Shown piece after piece: positions 44,331 through 51,900 of a stretch of 59,578 nt of DNA. Where the stretch lies: NCBI GenBank assembly GCA_020845495.1, contig JADLFM010000065.1, positions 1 to 59,578 on the forward strand, read 5' to 3'. Position 1 is the first letter of the stretch, and every line of letters starts with the position of its first letter. The notes below the pieces were generated by a model. The model was not told where the DNA came from. It saw only the letters and a list, made by a program, of their open reading frames with translations, and did no database searches. This stretch comes from Chloroflexota bacterium. Lineage in GTDB: Bacteria > Chloroflexota > UBA6077 > JACCZL01. The position numbers and the translations under genes are program-made.

Positions 44331-45338
44331 ATGGCAGTGGCAACGCCCCCAGTGACGGGGACGAGAACGATGACGTACGCGGAGGCGCTCAACGAGGCGC
44401 TCCGCGAGGAGATGCGCCGCGACCCGACGGTCTTCGTTATGGGCGAAGACGTGGCGATCTGGGGCGGTGGCGGTGTCTTCGGTGTGACCAAGGGGCTGGT
44501 CGAGGAGTTTGGCCCCGAGCGGATCCGCGACACGCCGATCTCGGAAGAGATCATCGCGGCTGCGGCCGTCGGCGCGGCTGCGACCGGCACCCGGCCGGTC
44601 GCGGAGATCATGTACGTCGACTTCATGGCGCTATCCATGGAGCCGATCGTCAATCAGGCCGCTAAGATGCGCTACATGTTTGGCGGCAAGATCAAGCTGC
44701 CGCTCGTCATTCGGGCGCAGGAGGGGGCCGGGCGCGGCAATGCCGCACAGCATAGCCAGTCGCTGGAAGCCTGGTTCGCCCACATTCCGGGCCTGAAGGT
44801 CGTGGTCCCGTCGACGCCGGCCGACGCTAAGGGTTTGCTCAAGACCGCGATCCGCGACGATAACCCCGTCATCTTCCTCGAACACAAAGTCCTCTACTTC
44901 ACCAAGGGTGAGGTACCGGAGGGCGACTACACCATTCCGTTTGGCGTCGCGGACGTCAAACGCGAGGGCACTGACGTCACGGTCGTCGGCATCCATACCC
45001 AGGTGCTGGAGGCGCTCAAGGCCGCCGACGATCTGGAGCCCGAAGGGATCAGCGTCGAGGTGATCGACCCGCGGACCGTCTCGCCGCTCGACGTCGACAC
45101 GATCGTGAAGTCGGTCAAGAAGACCGGGCGGCTCGTGGTCAGCCACCAGGCGTACGAGCAAGGCGGTGTCGGCGGCGAGATCATCGCGCGGGTGGTAGAC
45201 GCTGCCTTCGACTATCTGGACGCGCCGCCACAGCGCGTGTGCGGCAAGAACGTCCCGCTTCCGTACGCCCAGAGCCTCGAACGAGAGGCACTGCCGTACA
45301 AGGAAGACATCATCGAGGCGATCCGCCGCATCCTGTAA
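44331..45338 (+). CDS. pdhB: Pyruvate/acetoin dehydrogenase-type E1 component, beta subunit
   Basis: A 335-residue partner of the alpha subunit. MTYAEALNEALREEMRRDP, VFVMGEDVAIWGGGGVFGVT, RDTPISEEIIAAAAVGAAAT, MRYMFGGKIKLPLVIRAQEG and HSQSLEAWFAHIPGLKVVVP are the standard landmarks. The C-terminal transketolase domain has VEVIDPRTVSPLDVDTI and VSHQAYEQGGVGGEI. Length is normal. The unit ends in a 17-bp hairpin. Confidence 0.93.
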   Translation: MAVATPPVTGTRTMTYAEALNEALREEMRRDPTVFVMGEDVAIWGGGGVFGVTKGLVEEFGPERIRDTPISEEIIAAAAVGAAATGTRPVAEIMYVDFMALSMEPIVNQAAKMRYMFGGKIKLPLVIRAQEGAGRGNAAQHSQSLEAWFAHIPGLKVVVPSTPADAKGLLKTAIRDDNPVIFLEHKVLYFTKGEVPEGDYTIPFGVADVKREGTDVTVVGIHTQVLEALKAADDLEPEGISVEVIDPRTVSPLDVDTIVKSVKKTGRLVVSHQAYEQGGVGGEIIARVVDAAFDYLDAPPQRVCGKNVPLPYAQSLEREALPYKEDIIEAIRRIL

Positions 45339-45350
45339 GGTTGCGACGTT

Positions 45351-45391
45351 CGAATCGCACCGGGACCGACTTCGGGTCCCGGTGCGATTCG
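45351..45391 (+). terminator. Terminator hairpin after the E1 beta gene
   Basis: 17-bp perfect arms (45351-45367 and 45375-45391), 7-nt loop, 12 nt after the stop codon. It lies directly before the LapA-like gene and argues for the ATG at 45415 over a GTG at 45382 inside the stem. Confidence 0.75.
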
Positions 45392-45414
45392 TGCAGCGGA
45401 TCGCTACCAGACCA

Positions 45415-45855
45415 ATGCAACTGTACTGGATCGCCGCTCTCGCCTTCGGCATCATCATCGCGATCTTCGCCGTCCAGAACTCGGAGCCAGCGACGGTGAC
45501 GTTTCTCTGGCTGCGCGTTGACAATCTGGTGATCTCGGTCTGGATCCTGATCTCGGCGACGCTCGGCGCGCTGGTGACGGTCCTGTTTGGACTGGGGCGT
45601 GAGCTCCGGATGCGGCTCGCCGGCCGGCGCAGCCGCCGCACGATCCGAGCGCTCGAGCAGCGTGTAGCGGAGCTCGAATCGAAGATCGGCCAGTTCGAGC
45701 GCGACAACGCCGACCTTCACGAGAAGCTGACGCTCGCCGAGCGTGCGGCCAACCATGTCATCGCCGCTGCCGGCGAAACACTGCCTCAAGGGCGATCTGC
45801 GGCAGCCCTTCCAGGCGAGCCGCCGGACCCACGGCTGCCGCCGCCGCGGCGCTGA
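45415..45855 (+). CDS. LapA-domain (DUF1049) membrane protein
   Basis: A 146-residue protein. Two helices, MQLYWIAALAFGIIIAIFAV and LVISVWILISATLGALVTVL, separated by QNSEPATVTFLWLRVDN, match the LapA_dom signature. A cytoplasmic coiled coil follows (RTIRALEQRVAELESKIGQF ... LHEKLTLAERAA), then a Pro-rich tail. LapA-like proteins help assemble envelope polymers in some bacteria, but no role is established here. Its stop codon lies inside a 16-bp tandem repeat. Confidence 0.8.
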   Translation: MQLYWIAALAFGIIIAIFAVQNSEPATVTFLWLRVDNLVISVWILISATLGALVTVLFGLGRELRMRLAGRRSRRTIRALEQRVAELESKIGQFERDNADLHEKLTLAERAANHVIAAAGETLPQGRSAAALPGEPPDPRLPPPRR

Positions 45856-45896
45856 CGGAGCGCGGCGCTGACCGAGCGCGGCGCTGACCGAGCGCG
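45849..45896. repeat. 16-bp tandem repeat, three copies
   Basis: Three adjoining copies of GCGCTGACCGAGCGCG (first copy with one change) at 45849, 45865 and 45881. The first copy contains the TGA stop of the LapA-like gene. Copy number may vary by slippage. Confidence 0.8.
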
Positions 45897-46045
45897 GCGG
45901 ACCGCTGATCCTGAGGCGGAACGGGTCCGCAGCGCCAGGCGGCTCACTGATACACCGGTGCCCGGCCGCCAGGCTGGCCTGCTTGTCCGCGTGGGCCACA
46001 CTCAGGCCACGAAGCGTCCCTGGATGGGGTGTGGGTTGACGTGTG

Positions 46046-47362
46046 TCAGCCCGCCACCGACACGCCGATCACCTTGCCGACGAGGTAGGTGACGATGGCC
46101 GCCAGACCGCCGATGAGCACCATCCGGACAGCGCTATAGAGCAGGCCCCGACCCGTTACCAGCGAGACACCTGCGCCTACCAGGAACAGGGCGATGGCAC
46201 TCAGAATCACGCTGATGAAGAAGGCTAAGAAGCCTGAGACGAGCAGGTACGGTACGACGGGGACGATCGCGCCGAGTGAGAACGCCGCAAATGAACTGAT
46301 TGCGGCGCCCCACGGTGAGCCGAGCTCGTCCGGATCGAGGCCCAGTTCCTCGCGCGCCAGCGTGTCGAGCGCAACGCGCTTGTCGTGCATGAGGGTCCGG
46401 GCTAACCGTTCGGCGTCCGGCGCCGGCAACCCTTTGGCCTGGTAGATCAAGGCAAGCTCGGCGCGCTCCTCCTCCGGATTCTCCTCCAGTTCGTCGCGCT
46501 CCAACGCGATTTGCCGCTCGAACATCTCCCGCTGCGACTGGATCGACACGTATTCGCCGGCCGCCATCGAGAATGAGCCGGCCAGCAGGCCAGCCACCCC
46601 AGCCAGGATCACGAACTGATTGCCGGGCTCCGCGCCCGCTACGCCCATGACCAGGCTGAGGTTCGAGACCAGCCCGTCGTTGACCCCGAAGATCGCCGCC
46701 CGCAGCGAGGTGCCCGTATTCCCGCCGATGCGGTGCCAGCGTTCCCGCTGGGCGATCCCGGCGGCCGCCTCCTCGGCGCTATCTGACGTGGAGGCCGCGG
46801 GCAGCGCTCCAGGGAGGGAAGGGACGGTGCCGACCGGGGCAGACGCGGCCGGCTCGGCTGCCGGCTGTGCCCTTGGCGCGCCCGACGAAGCTGGCGCCGA
46901 CCGTTCACCGGAGTCGAGCGTTTCGAGTGCATCGAGCATCGCGCGTGCTTCTTCAGGCTGCTTGCCGGCCGACATCGCGGTGATGAGCGCTTCGAGATGC
47001 TCTTCTTCCTTGACAAGGTCCGTCGCATCGGCGTACCCCACGTACATGTCCGCGTCGCCGCGCTCGAGTGTCGAGATGATTGGTAGCACTGAGCCTGGGC
47101 CGGCCACGCGCGCCACAAGCCCGAGCACCCGTGGACGCCACCCCGGCCGCCCGCCGGGTGGGACACGCTCGCCAGCGGCCTGTAACTTGTCGATCCAGCG
47201 TCGCCCATGCCGTTCCTCGACGGCTGCCAACTGTTGCCAGATCTTCGAGCGGGCGGGGTCACGGTCCGCGCGTGCCAGCGCCTCGTAGAGCGCCTGGGCA
47301 TCTCGCTCGGCCGCGAGGTGCGCCCGCCAGCGCTCGACGTCCGTCTTGTACGTGTGAGGCAT
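46046..47362 (-). CDS. Ferritin-like domain fused to a VIT1/CCC1 iron/manganese transporter
   Basis: 438 residues. An N-terminal ferritin/rubrerythrin-like bundle (about 1-145) has HLAAERDAQALYEALA, VEERHGRRW and KEEEHLEALITAM, giving Glu and ExxH residues for a diiron site. An Ala/Pro/Ser linker (about 150-205) follows. The VIT1 part (about 215-438) has IFGVNDGLVSNLSLVMGVAG, GSFSMAAGEYVSIQSQREMF and three C-terminal helices. Similar fusions (MbfA) in rhizobia export iron under Irr control. It probably moves Fe(II) or Mn(II) out of the cytoplasm. A palindrome at 47425-47441 lies upstream. Monocistronic. Confidence 0.87.
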   Translation of the reverse strand: MPHTYKTDVERWRAHLAAERDAQALYEALARADRDPARSKIWQQLAAVEERHGRRWIDKLQAAGERVPPGGRPGWRPRVLGLVARVAGPGSVLPIISTLERGDADMYVGYADATDLVKEEEHLEALITAMSAGKQPEEARAMLDALETLDSGERSAPASSGAPRAQPAAEPAASAPVGTVPSLPGALPAASTSDSAEEAAAGIAQRERWHRIGGNTGTSLRAAIFGVNDGLVSNLSLVMGVAGAEPGNQFVILAGVAGLLAGSFSMAAGEYVSIQSQREMFERQIALERDELEENPEEERAELALIYQAKGLPAPDAERLARTLMHDKRVALDTLAREELGLDPDELGSPWGAAISSFAAFSLGAIVPVVPYLLVSGFLAFFISVILSAIALFLVGAGVSLVTGRGLLYSAVRMVLIGGLAAIVTYLVGKVIGVSVAG

Positions 47363-47424
47363 CGATCCTCCGCGGCCGGCCGGCTGCCTCGCGCAGCGGC
47401 CGGCCGGACGTCCTCGTCTAACAG

Positions 47425-47441
47425 TTTAGAACAATTCTCAG
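47425..47441. promoter_or_regulatory. Fur/Irr-like palindrome upstream of the ferritin-VIT1 gene
   Basis: TTTAGAA-CAA-TTCTCAG: a 7-3-7 inverted repeat whose left half is identical to the rhizobial ICE (Irr) consensus and whose right half matches at five of seven positions. It lies 63 nt before the start codon in an AT-rich patch. Confidence 0.45.
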
Positions 47442-47642
47442 AAGGGACGTTTGTGAGCGGGGCCGAGCACCAACGCTCGACACCCCGACCGGCCCCACGC
47501 TCGACGTTGGTGCACAGGAACTGTACGCGTACTCCACCCCATTGTGCGGCGATTGCGATGGGACACGCCGACTGGCTTTGCTAGACTGGCGTCACATGCC
47601 CGTGCGCGAGACGGCGTGGCGGTACCAAAGGGGAGAAAGCGG

Positions 47643-49037
47643 GTGCGCGATCCGGCCAGGATCTGGGATGCTGCCCTGGGTGAGCTTCGCCTGGGGATGA
47701 GCCGGGCCAACTTCGAATCGTACCTCGCGGGAACGTCGGGGACGGCCTTCGAGGACGATGAGTTGACGGTCTCGGTCGGCAACCCGCTCGTCCGCGAGAC
47801 GCTGGAGCAGCGGTTCCGACCCCACATCGTTCGGGCGTTATTCGACGTGGTCGGACGCCCCTGCCGGGTGCGGCTGGTATCGGGTGGTGGCCGGGCAACG
47901 GTGACCGCCGATGGCTACGGGATGTTCGCGCTTGCGGAGGCTGCGGACGAGCCGACGCCACGCCAGAGCGGACTGCCACGCCGCGCGGCCCGTACCACCA
48001 CCGTCGAGCCACCGGCGCTGGGCGGTTGGGAAGGCAGCCCCCTCAACCCTCGCTATACGTTCGAGCGGTTCATCGTCGGAACCTCGAATCGGCTGGCACA
48101 TGCGGCGTCGCAGGCGGTGGCTGATGCCCCCGGGCAAGCGTACAACCCACTGTTTCTCTATGGCGGAGTAGGGCTTGGGAAGACCCACCTGCTCCATGCT
48201 ATCGGTCACGAGGTCGTGCCACGCGGGCTGTCGGTGGTGTACGTCTCTTCTGAAAAATTCACGAACGAGATGATCGAGTCGATCCGCGAACGGCGCGCCG
48301 ACGATTTTCGTAATCGGTATCGTCGCGCCAATATTTTGATGATCGACGACATTCAGTTCATCGCCGGAAAAGTTGGAACCCAGGAAGAGTTCTTTCATAC
48401 CTTCAATGCCATTCACGAGTCCGGCGGCCAGATCGTGCTGACGAGCGACAAGCCGCCGAAGGCGATCCCCACGCTCGAGGACCGCCTTCGGTCGCGGTTC
48501 GAGATGGGGCTCATCGCGGATATCCAGTCACCCGATATCGAGACCCGCATCGCGATCCTGCGCTCGAAGACGAACGGCCGCATCACGATACCCGGCGAGG
48601 TTCTCGAACTGATCGCGCAGAAGATTCAGAGCAACATCCGCGAACTCGAAGGTTCGCTGAATCGCGTGACGGCCTACGCGATGCTCCACGGCAAAGAGGT
48701 CACCACCGAACTGGCGCTCGAAGCGTTGGCCGATCTCGTCGACCCGGTGCGGGTGTCGCGTGAACCCGATGCCATCGTCGATGCCGTTGCCCGCCATTTT
48801 GGCGTGACGGTGGAGGATCTGCGCGGCAAGGCGCGTCATCAGAAGATCGTGGCACCCCGCCACCTCGCGATGTACCTGCTGCGCGAGGACGCTCGCCTCT
48901 CCTACCCCCAGATTGGCGCGCTCCTGGGCCGCGACCACACCAGCGCGCTTCATGGTTACGAGAAGATCGGCGCGGAGATCGATCGTAACGGCAGCATCCT
49001 CAGCCACGTCCGTGCCATCCGAGACGGCCTGCGCTGA
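47643..49037 (+). CDS. dnaA: Chromosomal replication initiator protein DnaA
   Basis: A 464-residue AAA+ initiator that binds DnaA boxes and opens the origin. Domain I (IWDAALGELRLGMSRANFES), Walker A LYGGVGLGKTHLLHAIGHEV, Walker B ILMIDDIQFIAGK, sensor SRFEMGLIADIQSPDIETR and the DNA-binding signature GRDHTSALHGYEKIGAEI are intact. The GTG at 47643 after GGGGAG fits domain I; the open frame reaches 47544. The neighbours are not dnaN/recF, and I found no clear TTATCCACA boxes around it. It could be a second copy or a main copy away from the origin. Confidence 0.92.
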   Translation: MRDPARIWDAALGELRLGMSRANFESYLAGTSGTAFEDDELTVSVGNPLVRETLEQRFRPHIVRALFDVVGRPCRVRLVSGGGRATVTADGYGMFALAEAADEPTPRQSGLPRRAARTTTVEPPALGGWEGSPLNPRYTFERFIVGTSNRLAHAASQAVADAPGQAYNPLFLYGGVGLGKTHLLHAIGHEVVPRGLSVVYVSSEKFTNEMIESIRERRADDFRNRYRRANILMIDDIQFIAGKVGTQEEFFHTFNAIHESGGQIVLTSDKPPKAIPTLEDRLRSRFEMGLIADIQSPDIETRIAILRSKTNGRITIPGEVLELIAQKIQSNIRELEGSLNRVTAYAMLHGKEVTTELALEALADLVDPVRVSREPDAIVDAVARHFGVTVEDLRGKARHQKIVAPRHLAMYLLREDARLSYPQIGALLGRDHTSALHGYEKIGAEIDRNGSILSHVRAIRDGLR

Positions 49038-49486
49038 GATCGGCGTACCGGGGCGGATCGTGTGCCGCCAAGCCGGGATGGCGCGCAAGACTGCCGGGTA
49101 GCTGATCGTCACGAACGTGGCAGCCTCAGTCGGCCGTTTCCGCCTCGACGATGGTTATGCCTGGGTGAACGATTAATGTCGACGTTGGGTGTATATCTAT
49201 GCTGTCATAGCTGGTGGGCGCCTTCGAGTCGTGTCGGCGCCGGAGCCATGACCCTGTAGTCACCCATGCAAAATGCTCCCGCTGCTGTTATACTCGTTCA
49301 GGCCGAGAGGCGCTCTGTGCTGACGCTATTGTTATCGAATGCTCTGGGGGGAAGCGTGCCCGACGGGGGCTGCGCGCGGGTCGGACGCGCGCCGTCAGTC
49401 CCACTGGCGCAGACCGGCGCGGTAGCCGGTCACGATATGCGCCCGGGCGACCGCCAGTGGTCCCCGGCGCCTTTGGAGAGTTAAGG
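49038..49486. other. dnaA-XRE gap with a foldable leader
   Basis: 449 bp without a gene. A candidate promoter (TGCAAA at 49267, 16-nt spacer, TATACT at 49289-49294) would give a leader of about 187 nt. In it, 49401-49409 pairs with 49452-49460 and encloses an inner hairpin, 49413-49418 with 49425-49430. No known RNA family is recognised. Confidence 0.4.
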
Positions 49487-49993
49487 GTGAATCACCGCGT
49501 CATGATGGCTGAGGCACACAACGACGCGCCCACGTCCTCACCGGGCGAGACGGCCGACGCCGCGTCGACACATGCCCCCCGGCGCCCCTCGCGCCATATT
49601 GCCAAGCCCGACGATCTCGCCGCGGCGATCAGGAAGGTCATGGCATCGCGCGGCCTGACCACGCGCGAGGTCGTTCGCCGCGTTCCGCGCCGCCATGTCG
49701 GGACGGTCTATCGGCTCCTCGCCGGGCGGACCACCGATCCCTGGGCAAGCACCATCGTCTCCTTGTGTACCGCCCTCGACGCCGACCCAGACGAGCTACT
49801 GGGTGTCGAGGACGCCGTTGCCGGTCTGGACCCGGAGCTTCGGCAGACGCTCGCCGACGTCGAAACTTTGGACGAGGAGGACCGCTGGCTCGCACTCGAC
49901 ATGCTCCGCTCGGTCCTCGCTCGGCGCTACCATGGTAAGAGCGGACCAGGACACCTCACGTCGGCCACAGCGGAGAGCTCGGCTGAGGGTTGA
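49487..49993 (+). CDS. XRE/Cro-type helix-turn-helix protein
   Basis: About 168 residues from GTG 49487, with GGAG at 49475; ATGs at 49502 and 49505 are alternatives. After a disordered Pro/Ala/Thr-rich N terminus, residues about 40-105 form an HTH domain: DDLAAAIRKVMASRGLTTRE, RHVGTVYRLLAGRTTDPWAS and TIVSLCTALDADPDELLGVE, as in XRE regulators. The C terminus has acidic helices (TLADVETLDEEDRWLALDML). No partner gene is evident. It lies between dnaA and rarA. Confidence 0.7.
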   Translation: MNHRVMMAEAHNDAPTSSPGETADAASTHAPRRPSRHIAKPDDLAAAIRKVMASRGLTTREVVRRVPRRHVGTVYRLLAGRTTDPWASTIVSLCTALDADPDELLGVEDAVAGLDPELRQTLADVETLDEEDRWLALDMLRSVLARRYHGKSGPGHLTSATAESSAEG

Positions 49994-50001
49994 GCCGGCG
50001 C

Positions 50002-50035
50002 GGCTAGCTGCACCGAACGGCTAGCCGCACCGAAC
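50002..50035. repeat. 17-bp tandem repeat, two copies
   Basis: GGCTAGCTGCACCGAAC (50002-50018) is repeated at 50019-50035 with one base changed (T to C). It starts 9 nt after the stop codon of the XRE gene. Confidence 0.75.
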
Positions 50036-50126
50036 GGCTGACATCCCTGAGTTGCTGGCTCTACCGAAACGTGCATCGAGCGTGGCCAGCGGCGGCGAGT
50101 CCGACCCCTCGCCGCCTGGCCGACCG

Positions 50127-50174
50127 GCGGCCCCCGCCAATCCGGGGAGGGATTGGATCTCCCGGGGGCGCCGC
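50127..50174 (+). ncRNA. Candidate structured element, unassigned
   Basis: An inner stem 50137-50143/50150-50156 (7 bp, 6-nt loop) is stacked on an outer stem, 50127-50136 with 50163-50174, of ten pairs with a 2-nt bulge. It could be a terminator of the XRE gene or a small RNA. No T tract follows. Confidence 0.3.
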
Positions 50175-50410
50175 TAGCGCACCGTCCACCCACGTTACCA
50201 GGTGTCCTGGCTCCAGGACGTGGAGAGCCACGGTTCCAGGCAGGCCGGCCGACCGTGGCGCCTCTGATCCACTCAGACTCCTCCCGGGCGCCTGGGCATG
50301 CCCGACCTGTGCCGCTGACCGGAGGCGGCCGTCGGCGGCATGAGGGCGCGGCAGCATCCTCCGCGCAGACGGCGCCGGGGCGAAGGCTCAGGCACCCTGG
50401 CGGCGGGCCG

Positions 50411-50416
50411 TACAAT
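50411..50416 (+). promoter_or_regulatory. Candidate -10 of rarA, near-leaderless
   Basis: TACAAT ends 10 nt before the ATG at 50427, and no SD lies between. The -35 region is poor. Confidence 0.45.
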
Positions 50417-50426
50417 CTGAGTAGCC

Positions 50427-51770
50427 ATGCCGAGATCAAGCGCCGATCAGCCCGCGCTCTTCGACGAGCCGACCTCCGGCCTGCCGCTGGCCGCGCGCAT
50501 GCGGCCTCGGTCCATTGACGAGATCGTCGGCCAGCAGGCCATCTTACGGCCCGGCCTGCCTCTTCGGCGCGCCGTCGAATCGGGTCGAACAGGCTCGCTC
50601 GTGCTGTGGGGACCGCCCGGTTCCGGCAAGACGACGCTCGCACGCCTGATCGCCGCCGCGTCCGGCTCGGCAGTCGAGCAGATCAGCGCCGTGACTGAGG
50701 GCATCGCCGAGCTACGGCAGATTATCGCCCGAGCGCGCCAACGTGGCGGCCGAACCACGGTCATCGTCGACGAGATCCATCGCTGGTCGCGCTCCCAGCA
50801 AGCTGCGCTCCTTCCGCACGTCGAAGAGGGCGCGATCGCGCTGATCGGCGTGACCAGCGAAAACCCATACTTCGACGTCATCGCGCCACTCCGTTCGCGC
50901 CTACGGATCTTTCGCCTCGAACCGCTCGACCGTGAGGACGTGCTGACGATCCTGCGGCGCGCTCTCGCCGACCCTGAACGGGGCGTCGGCGATCTGGGCC
51001 TGCGGGCTGACGATGATGCGCTCGAGGCCCTGGCAGCCCTGTCGGCTGGCGACGCGCGCTCGGCCTTGAACGTGCTGGAGGCCGCTGCCCAGGCTGTACG
51101 CGCGGCCGGTGGTGAGACCATCGACCGTGCGGCCATTGCCGAGGCCAGTCAGGCGCGCCAGGTCCGCTACGACCGCCAGGCCGACGATCACTACCAGACC
51201 ATTTCTGCCTTTATCAAGTCCGTGCGGGGCTCAGACGCGGACGCAGCCATCTTCTGGCTCGCTAAGATGCTCGTGGCCGGCGAGGAGCTTCGGTTCATCA
51301 CCCGCCGGCTGGTGATCCTGGCGTCGGAGGACATCGGCAACGCCAACCCGAATGCGCTGGTGGTGGCGCAGGCAGCGGCCCAGGCTGTCGAGCTCGTGGG
51401 CTATCCCGAGGCCGAGTTGATTCTGGCCCAGGCCACTCTGTATCTCGCGCTGGCCCCGAAGTCAAACGCAGCGATGCGGGCGCTCCACGCAGCGAAAGCG
51501 GCAATCGCGGGCGGCGCGAGCACCGACGTACCGCTCCATCTACGAAACGCCTCGTTCGGCGGCGCGAAGGGGCTGGGGTACGGACGGGACTACCGCTACC
51601 CGCATGACTTCCCCGGCAACCTGGTCGAGCAGCAGTACCTGCCGGACGGCGTGACGGGCGATTTCTACGAGCCGTCGGACCGGGGCTACGAGCAGACCCA
51701 TCGCGACCGCCTCGACGCGATCCGCGACCATCTAAGAGGCCGTACGGCAAACCAGCCACAGCGCGACTAG
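50427..51770 (+). CDS. rarA: Replication-associated recombination protein RarA (MgsA)
   Basis: A 447-residue AAA+ ATPase related to clamp loaders that acts at stalled replication forks. PLAARMRPRSIDEIVGQQAI, Walker A LWGPPGSGKTTLARLIA, Walker B VIVDEIHRWSRSQQAALLPH, sensor 1 IGVTSENPYFDV, and the RarA-specific C terminus (SAFIKSVRGSDADAAIFWLA, RRLVILASEDIGNANPNAL, GYGRDYRYPHDFPG) are all present. His replaces the usual Asn/His-Arg-Phe pattern only slightly (IHRWS for IHRFN). Apparently transcribed alone from the -10 at 50411. Confidence 0.95.
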   Translation: MPRSSADQPALFDEPTSGLPLAARMRPRSIDEIVGQQAILRPGLPLRRAVESGRTGSLVLWGPPGSGKTTLARLIAAASGSAVEQISAVTEGIAELRQIIARARQRGGRTTVIVDEIHRWSRSQQAALLPHVEEGAIALIGVTSENPYFDVIAPLRSRLRIFRLEPLDREDVLTILRRALADPERGVGDLGLRADDDALEALAALSAGDARSALNVLEAAAQAVRAAGGETIDRAAIAEASQARQVRYDRQADDHYQTISAFIKSVRGSDADAAIFWLAKMLVAGEELRFITRRLVILASEDIGNANPNALVVAQAAAQAVELVGYPEAELILAQATLYLALAPKSNAAMRALHAAKAAIAGGASTDVPLHLRNASFGGAKGLGYGRDYRYPHDFPGNLVEQQYLPDGVTGDFYEPSDRGYEQTHRDRLDAIRDHLRGRTANQPQRD

Positions 51771-51900
51771 ATGCCACCCTGCGCCTCGCCGTCGAGCGGG
51801 CGCCCCGTCATCCCCCCCACCCTCAACACACGTCGCCGAACTGGCACGGTTCGCCCCCCTCCAACTCTCGCAGCGAGGGAATTGGGGACCGACGAGGGAG

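Larger units (their letters stand above)
49994..50426. other. Gap between the XRE gene and rarA
   Basis: 433 bp with a 17-bp tandem repeat (50002-50035), the folded element at 50127-50174 and the rarA -10 box (50411-50416). No reading frame here resembles a protein. Confidence 0.4.

Noticed and set aside
45348..45362. GTTCGAATCGC resembling a tRNA T-loop
   Set aside because: It is the left arm of the terminator hairpin; no acceptor, D or anticodon stems can be formed around it.
47100..47650. Origin of replication at dnaA
   Set aside because: No cluster of DnaA-box-like nonamers and no AT-rich unwinding region could be seen next to the gene.
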